In this document: piece after piece, positions 1 through 7,540 of the stretch
How the letters are laid out: the number at the start of each line of letters is the position of its first letter
How positions within the stretch are numbered: the stretch's first letter is position 1
Origin: QHCF01 sp003244275
GTDB lineage: Bacteria > Actinomycetota > Acidimicrobiia > Acidimicrobiales > QHCF01
NCBI GenBank assembly: GCA_036806345.1
Contig: DAIROT010000048.1
Coordinates: 1-17,284 of the forward strand
Reading direction: 5' to 3'
Length of the DNA: 17,284 nt
Program-made: the position numbers and the translations under genes
The notes under the pieces: generated by a model
Told to the model about the DNA's origin: nothing
Database searches by the model: none
Seen by the model: only the letters and a program-made list of their open reading frames with translations

Positions 1-50
1 CCGCTCCGGCGACCCCCGCTCCGGCGACCCCCGCTCCGGCGACCCCCGCT
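1..50. repeat. 15-bp tandem repeat, 3.3 copies, coding
   Basis: The unit CCGCTCCGGCGACCC is repeated perfectly at 1-15, 16-30 and 31-45, with a partial fourth copy at 46-50. In the frame of the upstream gene it encodes a repeated Ala-Pro-Ala-Thr-Pro unit. The array runs off the left edge, so its total copy number is unknown. Confidence 0.95.
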
Positions 51-200
51 CACCTCTCGGCCTGCTGGCTCCCTCGCCAGCTGGTGGGCGTGGGGGCCGG
101 CCCAGACGATGATCGTGCTAGGGCCGCAGCAGCCCAGCGCGGTGAAGGTACAGTCCAGGCAGTGACCGTGGCGCGGGCAGCCCAAGGTGATAGCGCGTGA
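1..200 (+). CDS. Oligopeptide/dipeptide ABC transporter ATPase, C-terminal end (OppD/DppD-like, partial)
   Basis: An open frame enters from the left edge (codons from base 3) and ends at TGA 198-200. Only the last 65 or so residues are visible and no ATPase motif is in view. They begin with three APATP repeats encoded by the tandem repeat at 1-50, followed by AHLSACWLPRQ. That matches the H-x3-AC(W/H) pattern near the C-terminus of OppD/OppF-type ATPases; the neighbouring OppF has GHRAACHFP. A low-complexity tail follows. The stop lies just upstream of oppF, which fits the usual adjacency of the two ATPase genes. The OppD assignment rests mainly on position and this short motif. Confidence 0.55.
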   Translation, partial: APATPAPATPAPATPAHLSACWLPRQLVGVGAGPDDDRARAAAAQRGEGTVQAVTVARAAQGDSA

Positions 201-241
201 CCGATCGGCAGGGGGGACGGCAGCCAGAGGAGGGGACGGTC

Positions 242-1333
242 GTGGCTGATCACCAGCCGCTGGTTGAGCTGGTCGAGGTGGTCAAGCACTTTCCGGTGAG
301 GTCAGGCAACCTCCTGGGCCGTGGTGCCGGCCAGGTCCGGGCGGTCGACAGAGTCAACCTCGAGATTCGCCGAGGAGAGACCCTGGGGCTGGTGGGGGAG
401 ACCGGGTGCGGCAAGTCGACCTTGGCCCGGTGCATCACTCGGCTGTACGACCTCACCTCCGGCAGGGTGATGTTCGACGGCGACGACATTTCCACGCTCT
501 CTCGTCGGCGTCTGCGCCCCTATCGCCGCCGGATGCAGATGATCTTCCAGGACCCATACGGGTCGCTCAATCCCAGACGCCGGGTTGGATCCATCATCGG
601 CGATCCTCTAGCCATCCACCAGGTGGCGCGGGGGGACGATCGCAAGCGAGCGGTTCAGGAGCTGATGGAGCTGGTCGGGCTCAACCCTGAGCATTACAAC
701 CGCTTTCCCTCGGAGTTCTCGGGCGGGCAGCGCCAGCGCATCGGGGTGGCCCGCGCCCTGGCCCTCAGGCCCGAGCTGGTGGTGTGCGATGAGCCCGTGT
801 CGGCCCTTGACGTGTCGATCCAGGCCCAGGTGGTGAACATGCTGGCCAAGCTCCAGCGCCAGTTCGACCTCACCTATGTATTCATCGCCCACGATCTCGC
901 GGTTGTGCGCCATGTCAGCGACCGAGTGGCGGTGATGTACCTCGGCCAGGTGGTCGAGCTGGCCGCAAAAGACGAGCTCTACTCGCATCCCCGCCATCCC
1001 TACACCCGGTCGCTGCTCTCGGCGGTGCCGGTGGCCGACCCCGACCGTGCCGACGCCCGCCGCCGCATCGTCCTGCGGGGCGACGTGCCCTCTCCGGTCG
1101 ATCCTCCCTCGGGCTGCCGGTTCCATCCCCGCTGCCCCAAGGCTCAGGAGATCTGTGCTCGGGTGGAGCCGGTGCTCGAACCCCGGTGCTCGGATGACCC
1201 CGGCCACCGGGCCGCCTGTCACTTCCCATTGGCCGACGGCGAGGAGATCCACAGCGCCCCGGCACTGGTGGAGCTGGTGAGCCGGCGGCCCGGCGATGGT
1301 CAGCCCACCGATGTCGGTAGAGATGCGTCGTGA
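242..1333 (+). CDS. oppF: Oligopeptide/dipeptide ABC transporter ATP-binding protein (OppF/DppF-like)
   Basis: This is a cytoplasmic ATPase that would power peptide import with an OppD-type partner and the two permeases that follow. In the 363-residue protein, Walker A GETGCGKST is at 52-60, the Q-loop IFQDPYGSLNP starts at 101, the signature FSGGQRQR is at 159-166, Walker B VVCDEP is at 180-185 and the switch His is H217. The C-terminal extension typical of oligopeptide transporters (GCRFHPRCP, then GHRAACHFP) is complete. I chose GTG 242 because a perfect AGGAGG lies at 228-233 with 8-nt spacing, and the protein then begins close to the conserved VELVEVVKHFPVR segment. GTG 197 is in frame and overlaps the upstream stop (GTGA), so a start 15 residues longer is possible. 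Substrate specificity (peptide, nickel or other) cannot be read from this subunit. Confidence 0.93.
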   Translation: MADHQPLVELVEVVKHFPVRSGNLLGRGAGQVRAVDRVNLEIRRGETLGLVGETGCGKSTLARCITRLYDLTSGRVMFDGDDISTLSRRRLRPYRRRMQMIFQDPYGSLNPRRRVGSIIGDPLAIHQVARGDDRKRAVQELMELVGLNPEHYNRFPSEFSGGQRQRIGVARALALRPELVVCDEPVSALDVSIQAQVVNMLAKLQRQFDLTYVFIAHDLAVVRHVSDRVAVMYLGQVVELAAKDELYSHPRHPYTRSLLSAVPVADPDRADARRRIVLRGDVPSPVDPPSGCRFHPRCPKAQEICARVEPVLEPRCSDDPGHRAACHFPLADGEEIHSAPALVELVSRRPGDGQPTDVGRDAS

Positions 1334-2292
1334 CCCAGGCCGCACTGGCCCAGATACCCCCGGAGGTTCCCCCCGCCAAGCCGCTCGATCCGGCCCAGAC
1401 CATCGAGGGGCGCAGCCCCTGGCAGCTGGCGTTCGAACGGCTTCGCCACGACCGGGTCGCCATTGCCTCGGCGGTGGCCATCGTACTGATCGCCCTTATG
1501 GCGGTCGTGGCTCCGCTCGTGGCCGCGGCGGTGGGCCATGGACCCAACGCCCAGTACCGGGACACCGGGCTGACTCCGGGTGGGATCCCGGTGGGGCCCA
1601 ACTCGACCTTCCTGCTGGGTACCGACGAGCTGGGCCGCGACGTGCTGGTGAGGGTCTTCTACGGCGCCCGCGTCTCCCTGCTGGCCGGGGTGGTGGCCAG
1701 CGGTCTGGCCGCCATCCTGGGGCTGCTCATAGGCCTGGCTGCCGGATATTTCGGCCGGGTGGTGGACACCCTGCTGTCCCGCTTCCTCGACGTGGTGCTG
1801 GCCCTGCCCTACCTGGTCTTCGCCATCGCCCTGATCTCGGTGGTGGGTCCCAGCCTGGGTGTCTCCATAGGGGTCATTGCCTTCTTCTCGTTCGCCTCGG
1901 TGGGCCGTATCGTGCGCGGCCAGGTACTGGTGATGCGGGAAAAGGAGTTCGTGGAGGCGGCCCGGTCGTTGGGCGCCAACGACATGAGGATCCTCTTCGT
2001 CGACATCCTGCCCAACGTGCTGGCCCCCGTAATCGTCTACGCCACTCTGCTCATCCCGCTGTCCATCGTGTTCGAGGCCACCCTGTCCTTCCTCGGTGTG
2101 GGGGTCGTGCCGCCCACCCCGAGCTGGGGCGGGATGCTGTCCGACGCCATCAACTACTACCAGGTGGCCTGGTGGTTCGTCGTTTTCCCCGGACTCGCCC
2201 TCTTGGCCACCACCTTGGCCTTCAACCTGCTGGGCGACAGCGTGCGTGACGCCTTCGACCCCCGTTACGCCCGCTTGTTCAAGAGGCGCTGA
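1330..2292 (+). CDS. oppC: Oligopeptide/dipeptide ABC transporter permease (OppC/DppC-like)
   Basis: This is an inner-membrane subunit of 320 residues. A hydrophobic N-terminal helix at about 53-74 is followed by an extracytoplasmic loop, then LGTDELGRDVLVR, the sequence that marks the OppC/DppC type. Further membrane helices follow (from about 115, 155, 180, 235 and 290). The cytoplasmic EAA loop, EFVEAARSLGANDMRILF, is where the ATPase docks. It ends with the family-typical LLGDSVRDAFDPR. The GTG start overlaps the oppF stop as GTGA at 1330-1333, indicating translational coupling. The length is normal for the family and no defects are visible. Confidence 0.94.
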   Translation: MTQAALAQIPPEVPPAKPLDPAQTIEGRSPWQLAFERLRHDRVAIASAVAIVLIALMAVVAPLVAAAVGHGPNAQYRDTGLTPGGIPVGPNSTFLLGTDELGRDVLVRVFYGARVSLLAGVVASGLAAILGLLIGLAAGYFGRVVDTLLSRFLDVVLALPYLVFAIALISVVGPSLGVSIGVIAFFSFASVGRIVRGQVLVMREKEFVEAARSLGANDMRILFVDILPNVLAPVIVYATLLIPLSIVFEATLSFLGVGVVPPTPSWGGMLSDAINYYQVAWWFVVFPGLALLATTLAFNLLGDSVRDAFDPRYARLFKRR

Positions 2293-2297
2293 AGGAG

Positions 2298-3257
2298 TTG
2301 GCGCGGTTCCTGGTCAGACGCATCGCTTTCGCGGTGGTGGTCATATGGGCGGCAGTCACCATCGTCTTCATTCTCTACTTTGTGGCGCCCCACGACCCAG
2401 CCCGTCTGATCGCCGGTCGCCAGGCCACGGCCCAGACGCTCGCCGACGTTCGCCACCGTCTGGGCCTAGATCAGCCCATTCTCCATCAGTACGTCAGCTT
2501 CCTCGGGCGCCTTGTCCACGGTAACCTCGGCTACTCGTACGTCAATTCGGAGCCGGTGACTACCATCATCGGCCAGGATCTGCCGGTGAGCGCCTCCCTG
2601 GGCCTCGGCGCGGCCGGCATCTGGCTACTCATCGGGGTCGGCTCGGGCGTGTTGGGAGCTGTGCGTCCCCGGTCCCTGGCCGACCGGGCGACTACCGGCT
2701 TCGCCCTCTTCTTCTACTCCATGCCGACCTTCCTGCTCGGAGAGTTGTTCCTGCTGGTGCTGTTCTTTCGGTTGCACCTGCTGGGCATCGACTTCTTCCC
2801 CGGAAGTGGGTACGTCGGCATCACCCAGGATCCCTACCAGTGGTTGGTTCACTTGATCCTGCCCTGGCTCACGCTGGCGCTGGTGCTGTCGGCCACCTAC
2901 ACCCGACTCACCCGCGCCTCCATGCTGGATGTCATGGGGGAGGACTACATCCGCACGGCTCGGGCCAAAGGCATCGGCGAGAGGCGGGTGATCCTCCGCC
3001 ACGGCCTGCGAGCCGCCCTCGCTCCGGTCGTCACCCAGCTCGGTGTCGACATCGGCCAGCTGGTCGGTGGAGTCATCGTGACCGAGACTGTGTTCGGCCT
3101 GCCCGGCCTCGGCCAGCAGGTCATCAACTCCATCACCCGTCAGGACCTACCGGTGATCATCGGCCTCGTCGTGCTGGCGTCGGCTTTCGTGGTCACGGCC
3201 AGCGTGGTGGTGGACCTGTTCTACGCGGTGCTCGATCCTCGCGTCCGGCTCTCGTGA
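2298..3257 (+). CDS. oppB: Oligopeptide/dipeptide ABC transporter permease (OppB/DppB-like)
   Basis: This is the second membrane subunit, 319 residues, pairing with OppC to form the channel. The N-terminal helix (FAVVVIWAAVTIVFILYFV) is followed by DPARLIAGRQAT and LGLDQP, typical of OppB/DppB. The EAA loop EDYIRTARAKGIGERRVILRHGLR precedes GGVIVTETVFGLPGLG and a terminal LFYAVLDPRVR. The start is uncertain. TTG 2298 gives the right N-terminus, but AAGGAG at 2292-2297 abuts it with no spacer. GTG 2334 would cut into the first helix, and CTG 2289 is another possibility. The gene begins 5 bases after oppC. The order D-F-C-B is the reverse of the common B-C-D-F arrangement. No substrate-binding protein gene is in view. 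Confidence 0.93.
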   Translation: MARFLVRRIAFAVVVIWAAVTIVFILYFVAPHDPARLIAGRQATAQTLADVRHRLGLDQPILHQYVSFLGRLVHGNLGYSYVNSEPVTTIIGQDLPVSASLGLGAAGIWLLIGVGSGVLGAVRPRSLADRATTGFALFFYSMPTFLLGELFLLVLFFRLHLLGIDFFPGSGYVGITQDPYQWLVHLILPWLTLALVLSATYTRLTRASMLDVMGEDYIRTARAKGIGERRVILRHGLRAALAPVVTQLGVDIGQLVGGVIVTETVFGLPGLGQQVINSITRQDLPVIIGLVVLASAFVVTASVVVDLFYAVLDPRVRLS

Positions 3258-3318
3258 CGGTGTCTCGGGTTCGAAGCGCCACGCTAGAGTGCAAGGTCAC
3301 CCAGACCATCGGGTGAGC

Positions 3319-3405
3319 GTCGGAGTGGCGGAATAGGCAGACGCGCCAGCTTGAGGGGCTGGTGCCCGCAAGGGCATGGGGGTTCAAGTCCCCCCTCCGA
3401 CACCA
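3319..3405 (+). tRNA. tRNA-Leu, anticodon GAG
   Basis: The cloverleaf was read by eye. The acceptor stem GTCGGAG (3319-3325) pairs with CTCCGAC (3395-3401), followed by discriminator A and an encoded CCA. The anticodon stem CCAGC/GCTGG (3346-3350, 3358-3362) encloses loop TTGAGGG, giving anticodon GAG at 3353-3355. A long variable arm, TGCCC-GCAA-GGGCA (3363-3376), is the hallmark of class II tRNAs such as Leu. The T arm is GGGGG-TTCAAGT-CCCCC. A TAGAGT box at 3285-3290 may be its -10. The 3' half is the attachment site of the adjacent element and the gene is left intact by the insertion. Confidence 0.97.
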
Positions 3406-3407
3406 CA
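3382..3407 (+). repeat. attL core, 26-bp direct repeat
   Basis: It is identical to 16233-16258 and covers the end of the T stem, the T loop, the acceptor 3' strand, the CCA and two further bases (CA). With one mismatch the match extends about 4 bp leftward (GGGG versus GGGGA). Immediately to the right the two copies diverge (TTT versus AAA). The distance between copies is 12851 bp. Confidence 0.93.
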
Positions 3408-3475
3408 TTTTCCGGGGCATACCCCCAGGTCAGAAGTGGTGTGGCCCTGTGTGGGATGCACCGAAGTGCAGTCCG

Positions 3476-3525
3476 TGGTCACGCTTTGGTCACGGTTTTC
3501 GCCCACTCGGACTGAGGTCACGGTT
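3476..3525 (+). repeat. Probable integrase arm-type sites, left end
   Basis: TGGTCAC occurs at 3476-3482 and 3487-3493, 11 bp apart start to start, the second continuing as GGTTTTC. A related GGTCACGGTT lies at 3516-3525, overlapping the integrase stop. The same 11-bp-spaced pair in the same orientation is present at 16097-16121 near the other end. Paired direct repeats flanking the core on both arms are what tyrosine integrases of the lambda type bind with their N-terminal domain. Assigning these sites to this integrase is inference. Confidence 0.6.
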
Positions 3526-4693
3526 GGCCGAAGATGAGCCCAGCCACCTTCTCGGCTGCCCCTGACGCCATGGCCGGCGTGACGTGGCGGTAGGTGGCGG
3601 CGCAAACGGCCACCGAGTGGCCCAGGCGCTCCGCCACGATCTCGACCGGGATACCGGCCAGGAGGGCCAGGGTCGCCCAGGTGTGGCGCAAGTCGTGCAG
3701 CCTGATTCTGGTCAGGTCATAGCGCTCCAGTCGGCGGGCGAACTCACGGGAGAACCGCTCGGGTTGGTAGGGGCGGCCATCGGGGAGGGCAAAGACAAGG
3801 CCCTGGTCGGTGAAGCCGGCGCCCATCGCCAGACGCTCGGCCGCCTGACGAGCCCGGTGTGCTCTCAGGCTGGCCACCGTCCGCCCGTCAAGTTCGATGA
3901 GCCGGGCCTTGCCCGTTTTTGTGCGCGGAGCGGTGACTATCCGGCGCCCAACCTGGGTGATTGTTTGACGGATGGCCGCCTGGCCGGCATCGAGGTCGAG
4001 GTCGGCCCACCGCAGGCCCAGCACCTCGCCCCGGCGAGCACCGGTGGTGGCCAGGAATAGCCAGGCCGGCCCATAACGGTCGTCACCGGCCAGGTCGAGG
4101 AACCTGGCAACGGTGGCGGCATCCCACGTTCGCATTTCTGGAGACTTGGCGCTCGTGGCCGAGGGCGGGTCGGCCAGCCGAGCGGGGTTGCGGACCAGGC
4201 GACCCCACCTCACGGCATCGTTGAGGGCAGCGCCGAGAATGGTGGCGATGTAGCGGACGGTCCGCAGGCTGAGCGTGCCAGAGCGTCCGTTCCCGCGCTC
4301 GCTTGCCAGCAGGTCGGCGTAGAGCCGGTTGAGCTGGGCCGGGTCGAGGCTTTGGAGCTGTACGCCGCCGAGGGCCGGCACGACGTGAAGGCGCAGGTTG
4401 CGCCCGTAGCTCTCCCAGGTAGACGCGCCGAGGGTCGAGCGCTTGGCTGGCAGCCAGTCCTCGAGCAGGAAGGCGCCGAGCGTCTGGCGCTTGGGAGCCA
4501 CGTAGGTACGCTCCCGACTGCTCACCCGGAGGCGGTCCATGGCCTCCATCGCCGCCCGCTTCGTGGCGAACCCGCGCCGTCGGGCCTGTTGCCGCTTGCC
4601 GTCGGGGCCGGGGCCGAGGTCTACGACGAACCACCACGTGCCGGTCGTCTCGTCCTTGCGGGGGCCTGCCTGGGTGGAGGTGGAGGTGGTCAT
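3518..4693 (-). CDS. int: Tyrosine recombinase / integrase
   Basis: This is a site-specific recombinase that would insert and excise the element at tRNA-Leu. It has 391 residues. The N-terminal arm-binding segment (about 19-55, TGTWWFVVDLG to AAMEAMDRL) is followed by a core-binding domain (about 70-170) and the catalytic domain. The catalytic set is complete: R220 (TTGARRGE), K259 (RTKTGK), H333 and R336 (HDLRHTWA), H359 (ERLGHS) and nucleophile Y368 (TYRHV). I chose ATG 4693 because it has an AAGGA site about 7 nt upstream and overlaps the preceding gene's stop as ATGA (4690-4693). The frame is open for 33 further codons upstream, but those lie inside the neighbour. The stop is about 110 bp from the attL core, the usual integrase-next-to-att layout. 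Confidence 0.95.
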   Translation of the reverse strand: MTTSTSTQAGPRKDETTGTWWFVVDLGPGPDGKRQQARRRGFATKRAAMEAMDRLRVSSRERTYVAPKRQTLGAFLLEDWLPAKRSTLGASTWESYGRNLRLHVVPALGGVQLQSLDPAQLNRLYADLLASERGNGRSGTLSLRTVRYIATILGAALNDAVRWGRLVRNPARLADPPSATSAKSPEMRTWDAATVARFLDLAGDDRYGPAWLFLATTGARRGEVLGLRWADLDLDAGQAAIRQTITQVGRRIVTAPRTKTGKARLIELDGRTVASLRAHRARQAAERLAMGAGFTDQGLVFALPDGRPYQPERFSREFARRLERYDLTRIRLHDLRHTWATLALLAGIPVEIVAERLGHSVAVCAATYRHVTPAMASGAAEKVAGLIFGQP

Positions 4694-5343
4694 GGCGTCG
4701 TCCTTCGTGTCGTCGGCTGACTTGTCACTGCGCTCGAACGGCCGCGGGAAGTGGGACTGAGCAGCCCCAGTTCTCGAGCTCTTCGAGCCCACTTCGCAGC
4801 TGTGCTGTGAGACACCGTGAAGTGTTCGGCCACGGCGAGGGTGGGTGCCCGGCGGTCTCGAAGTGCTTCCCGGTACACCTGCGCTACTGCATCAAAGTGG
4901 GATCGGTCGGCCCACGGGCGGCGCACTTGGGCCGGGCTAGTGGTTGAGATGCGGGCCGCGAATCCCCGGAGGAAGTCGGCTGTGCCCTCCTCGCCGCCGG
5001 CAGCCGCCCGCTCCGCGACGCGGGCCAACATCGACGTGCACTCTTCACGCTGCTGAGACCAGAGGGCCTCGAGGACTCGGCCAATCGGAATGGACCGCAA
5101 GTCGGTCCCTCCGATCCCCTCCTGTGGAGCCCCCCGGATTGCCCGGTACCGTGTCCGGTCCTCTGTTGGCTGGACGCCCTTCCACAGCTCGACCCCCACG
5201 CACGCTGGCGTCCCGTCGATGTCGGCCCAATGCGCCCTGACGAACCAGGGGCCAGATTGGGAGTCGGGCCACCGGACGCCCTTGGCCTCGCCGTCAGCGA
5301 GAAGGTACGTCTCACCTGGGCGCAACTCTTGCTCATCTGGCAT
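4690..5343 (-). CDS. HTH-domain protein upstream of the integrase, function unknown
   Basis: It has 217 residues. The N-terminal 100 residues are unassigned and rich in acidic and tryptophan residues. A helical middle part (about 90-130) leads to a C-terminal helix-turn-helix-like segment, roughly 149-195 (HFDAVAQVYREAL, then APTLAVAEHFTVSHSTAAKWARRA), followed by a Ser/Thr/Arg-rich tail. The pattern VAEHFxVSxSTAAKW is common in small actinobacterial proteins encoded next to integrases, but I cannot name the family. The ATG at 5343 lies 6 bases after a -10 box, so the mRNA is probably leaderless. It shares an operon with int (ATGA overlap), so it may control integration or excision; that is inference. 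Confidence 0.8.
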   Translation of the reverse strand: MPDEQELRPGETYLLADGEAKGVRWPDSQSGPWFVRAHWADIDGTPACVGVELWKGVQPTEDRTRYRAIRGAPQEGIGGTDLRSIPIGRVLEALWSQQREECTSMLARVAERAAAGGEEGTADFLRGFAARISTTSPAQVRRPWADRSHFDAVAQVYREALRDRRAPTLAVAEHFTVSHSTAAKWARRARELGLLSPTSRGRSSAVTSQPTTRRTTP

Positions 5344-5349
5344 ACCGAC

Positions 5350-5379
5350 ATGGTAACACTGCGGCTAGGTAGTGGTCAA
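5350..5379 (-). promoter_or_regulatory. Leftward promoter of the HTH-int operon, leaderless
   Basis: On the minus strand a -35 TTGACC (5379-5374) and a -10 TACCAT (5355-5350) are separated by 18 bp. The expected start point falls at about 5343, which is the first base of the ATG. There is no Shine-Dalgarno sequence, consistent with a leaderless transcript. Confidence 0.6.
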
Positions 5380-5384
5380 CCTAG
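5365..5384. promoter_or_regulatory. Operator-like dyad over the leftward -35
   Basis: CTAGGT (5365-5370) and ACCTAG (5379-5384) form a perfect inverted repeat with an 8-bp spacer, covering the -35 box of the leftward promoter. The CTAGG core recurs in the dyad at 5438-5467. The likely binder is the XRE-type protein at 5480-5713 or another HTH protein of the element; this is inference. Confidence 0.5.
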
Positions 5385-5437
5385 TAACTCATGAGCAGGT
5401 AAATAGGCGAAGGAGTCAGGCTAATCATCGCTTAGGA

Positions 5438-5467
5438 GGGGCTAGGATTTGGACGAAGCCTAGCCCC
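5438..5467. promoter_or_regulatory. Operator-like or hairpin dyad ahead of the XRE gene
   Basis: GGGGCTAGG (5438-5446) and CCTAGCCCC (5459-5467) form a perfect 9-bp inverted repeat with a 12-nt spacer, ending one base before the Shine-Dalgarno run AAGGAGGG (5468-5475). TAGGAT at 5443-5448 could be a rightward -10 inside the left arm, although no good -35 is visible. It could be an autoregulatory operator or, in RNA, a hairpin next to the ribosome site. Confidence 0.5.
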
Positions 5468-5479
5468 AAGGAGGGAACA

Positions 5480-5713
5480 ATGCCCGACATTGGCATCGCC
5501 TGCGAGGACCTGGCCGAAGTCCGCCGGCTGGCTGCCACCGGCGCGGCGCGGCGCATCCGCGAGGAGGCCCGGCTCAGCCTTGCTGAGGTTGCTGATGACG
5601 TTGGTACGGCCCTCGTCAATATCTCTCGCTGGGAGCTGGGGACGAGGCGGCCGCGCGGTCCGGAGGCGCTTAGGTGGCTCCGGCTGCTGCGGCGCCTGGA
5701 GCGGGCGGCATGA
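5480..5713 (+). CDS. XRE/Cro-type HTH regulator
   Basis: This is a small DNA-binding protein of 77 residues. Residues about 20-58 fit a Cro/C1-type helix-turn-helix: a basic first helix (GAARRIREEARLS), then LAEVADDVG, and a recognition helix in TALVNISRWELGTRRP. The basic C-terminal end (WLRLLRRLERAA) is helical. ATG 5480 has a strong AAGGAGGG at 5468-5475. An upstream in-frame GTG at 5372 would run translation through both dyads and is less likely. It is the first gene of the rightward operon and divergent from the HTH-int pair. This is the position of a phage-type repressor or switch protein, with CTAGG-containing dyads on both sides of the promoter region. Confidence 0.85.
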   Translation: MPDIGIACEDLAEVRRLAATGAARRIREEARLSLAEVADDVGTALVNISRWELGTRRPRGPEALRWLRLLRRLERAA

Positions 5714-5994
5714 TCCCGAACCCGACCGAGACGCCGACCCTCAGCGTTGAGCAGGCTGGCCGACTTCTCGGTCTCGGCCGGAGCGCCGCCTACGCCTTGG
5801 CCACTCGGGGCGAGCTTCCCGGACTCATCCACCTTGGCCGCCGCCGGGTGGTAGCTACTGCCAGGCTGCTGGCCGTGCTTGGACTCGACCCCGGACACGA
5901 CGAAGGCCCGGCTTCGCCAGCCGGGCCCGTCGCATCCACCTCGACCCCTATCGGCACCACTGACTCTGGAGATCAACATGCAGTGTACCAATAG
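5710..5994 (+). CDS. Excisionase-like HTH protein
   Basis: It has 94 residues. Residues about 10-55 fit the short MerR/excisionase-type winged helix: LSVEQAGRLLGLGRSAAYALATRGELPGL, then IHLGRRRVVAT. Proteins of this type bend DNA at att sites to favour excision, or act as small regulators. The C-terminal 40 residues are low-complexity (P, S, T, G). ATG 5710 overlaps the XRE stop as ATGA. The 3' end overlaps the helicase start by 17 bp. A role as the element's Xis is plausible, but a second similar gene lies at 13815-13994, so the assignment is open. Confidence 0.75.
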   Translation: MIPNPTETPTLSVEQAGRLLGLGRSAAYALATRGELPGLIHLGRRRVVATARLLAVLGLDPGHDEGPASPAGPVASTSTPIGTTDSGDQHAVYQ

Positions 5995-7540
5995 CGCCTT
6001 TACCCTGCGGCCGTATCAGGAGGAGACCCTCGCAGCCATCGAGGCGGCTGAGAACCGAGGAGTGCGCCGCCAGCTGGTCAACCTGCCCACCGGCACCGGC
6101 AAGACGGTGGTCTTTGCCGAGCTAATCCGGCGTCGTCCAGGCCGGGCCTTGGTGCTGGCTCATCGTGACGAGCTCATCGGTCAGGCGGCGGCCAAGCTCA
6201 CCAGGTCCGCCCCGGGCTTGTCTGTGGGGGTGGTCAAGGCCGAGCGGGATGAGGTTGGTGCTGAGGTGGTAGTGGCCAGTGTCCAGACCCTGGCCCAGCG
6301 GCACCGCTTGGAGCGACTGGGGACCAACTTCACCACCGTGGTGGTGGACGAGGCCCACCACTCTGCCGCGGCCGGATACCTGCGGATTCTGGGCCATGTC
6401 CACGCCGGGGAGCCGGGCGGCCCACTACTGGTGGGAGTTACCGCCACCCCCGACCGCGGGGACGGCCGTGGCCTGGAGTCGGTGTTCGAGGAGATCGTCT
6501 TCCAGCGCAGCCTGCCCGAGATGGTCGCCGCCGGTTTCCTGTGTGACCTGCGAGCCATCCAGATACGCACCAGGGCAGACCTGGCCAGCCTCCACGTCTC
6601 CCATGGTGACTTCTCCGAGGGTGAAGCCGGCGAGGCCCTCATGCGAGGTCGTGCACCCGAGCTGGTAGCCGAGGCGTATGTCAAGCACGCAGCCGATCGT
6701 CGGGCGCTGGTGTTCACGCCAACCGTTGCCCTCGCCCATGCCATGACCGCGGCACTAAGTACCGCCGGAGTCCCCGCTGAGGCCCTGGACGCCAGCACAC
6801 CCACCCAGGAGCGCCGGGCCACCCTGGAGCGCCTCCACGCCGGGGAGACGACCGCCGTGGCGAACTGCGGGGTGCTCATCGAGGGCTACGACGAGCCGGC
6901 CATCGACTGCGTTGTGATAGCGCGACCCACCCGGGCGCGAAGCCTGTACGTCCAGATGATTGGCCGTGGTACCCGGCGCCATCCGGGCAAGGCCGACTGC
7001 CTGGTTCTCGACGTAACCGGCGCCACAAGCCGCCATGACCTCGTAACGCTGGCCGGCTTGGCCGGCTTGGACCCCGAGCAGGTGACTTCCCAGGGAGTGA
7101 CCGAGGCCCCTACGACGCACCGGCCTGCGGTGGCCGAGGAAGGTACCTGGGCCGCCGACCTGGTGGCCCAGGAGGTCAGTCTGTTTCGGCGGCGACCCAT
7201 GGCCTGGGTCAGGGCGGGGAACCGTTACGTCCTCACCCTCGGTGCCGGCTTCGTGGCCCTGGAGCCACGCGCTGACGGCTGGGCCGTCGTCCAGCATCGT
7301 CGGGACCAGCCGTCCATCCTGGTGGCTCAGGGGCTCAGCTTGGAATGGGCGCAGGGCACGGGTGAGGACCTGGCCCGATCCCTGGGTGCAACCGTACTGG
7401 CTGACCGCTCGGCCCACTGGCGGATGAGGCCGGCGAGCGAGAAGCAGCTGGCCTGCCTGCGGCTGCCGCTGTCAGCGAATGTCACGGCTGGCGAGGCCAG
7501 CGACCTCATCGCGGCCAGGGTGGCTCGGAGGGCATCGTGA
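5978..7540 (+). CDS. Superfamily 2 DEAH-box helicase
   Basis: This is an ATP-dependent nucleic-acid helicase or translocase of 520 residues. Visible motifs: RPYQ 11-14 (Q-like), Walker A LPTGTGKT to 43, DEAH 124-127, VTATP 154-158, VFTPTV 245-250, EGYDEP 302-307 (motif V) and QMIGRGTRR 326-334 (motif VI with arginine finger). The last 160 residues carry no domain I recognise. ATG 5978 has GGAG at 5968-5971 and makes the protein begin right before the RPYQ motif; the frame is open further upstream but without support. It heads the replication genes and overlaps the TOPRIM gene by 4 bp. It probably unwinds DNA at the element's origin, but a restriction-like or defence role cannot be excluded from motifs alone. 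Confidence 0.9.
   Translation: MQCTNSAFTLRPYQEETLAAIEAAENRGVRRQLVNLPTGTGKTVVFAELIRRRPGRALVLAHRDELIGQAAAKLTRSAPGLSVGVVKAERDEVGAEVVVASVQTLAQRHRLERLGTNFTTVVVDEAHHSAAAGYLRILGHVHAGEPGGPLLVGVTATPDRGDGRGLESVFEEIVFQRSLPEMVAAGFLCDLRAIQIRTRADLASLHVSHGDFSEGEAGEALMRGRAPELVAEAYVKHAADRRALVFTPTVALAHAMTAALSTAGVPAEALDASTPTQERRATLERLHAGETTAVANCGVLIEGYDEPAIDCVVIARPTRARSLYVQMIGRGTRRHPGKADCLVLDVTGATSRHDLVTLAGLAGLDPEQVTSQGVTEAPTTHRPAVAEEGTWAADLVAQEVSLFRRRPMAWVRAGNRYVLTLGAGFVALEPRADGWAVVQHRRDQPSILVAQGLSLEWAQGTGEDLARSLGATVLADRSAHWRMRPASEKQLACLRLPLSANVTAGEASDLIAARVARRAS

Noticed and set aside
1296..2249. Plus-strand frame of 317 codons overlapping oppC
   Set aside because: It is an Arg/Gly-rich out-of-frame shadow of a clear permease gene.
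4693..4792. 33-residue N-terminal extension of the integrase
   Set aside because: It would lie within the coding region of the upstream HTH gene; ATG 4693 has an AAGGA site and an ATGA overlap and gives a normal integrase N-terminus.
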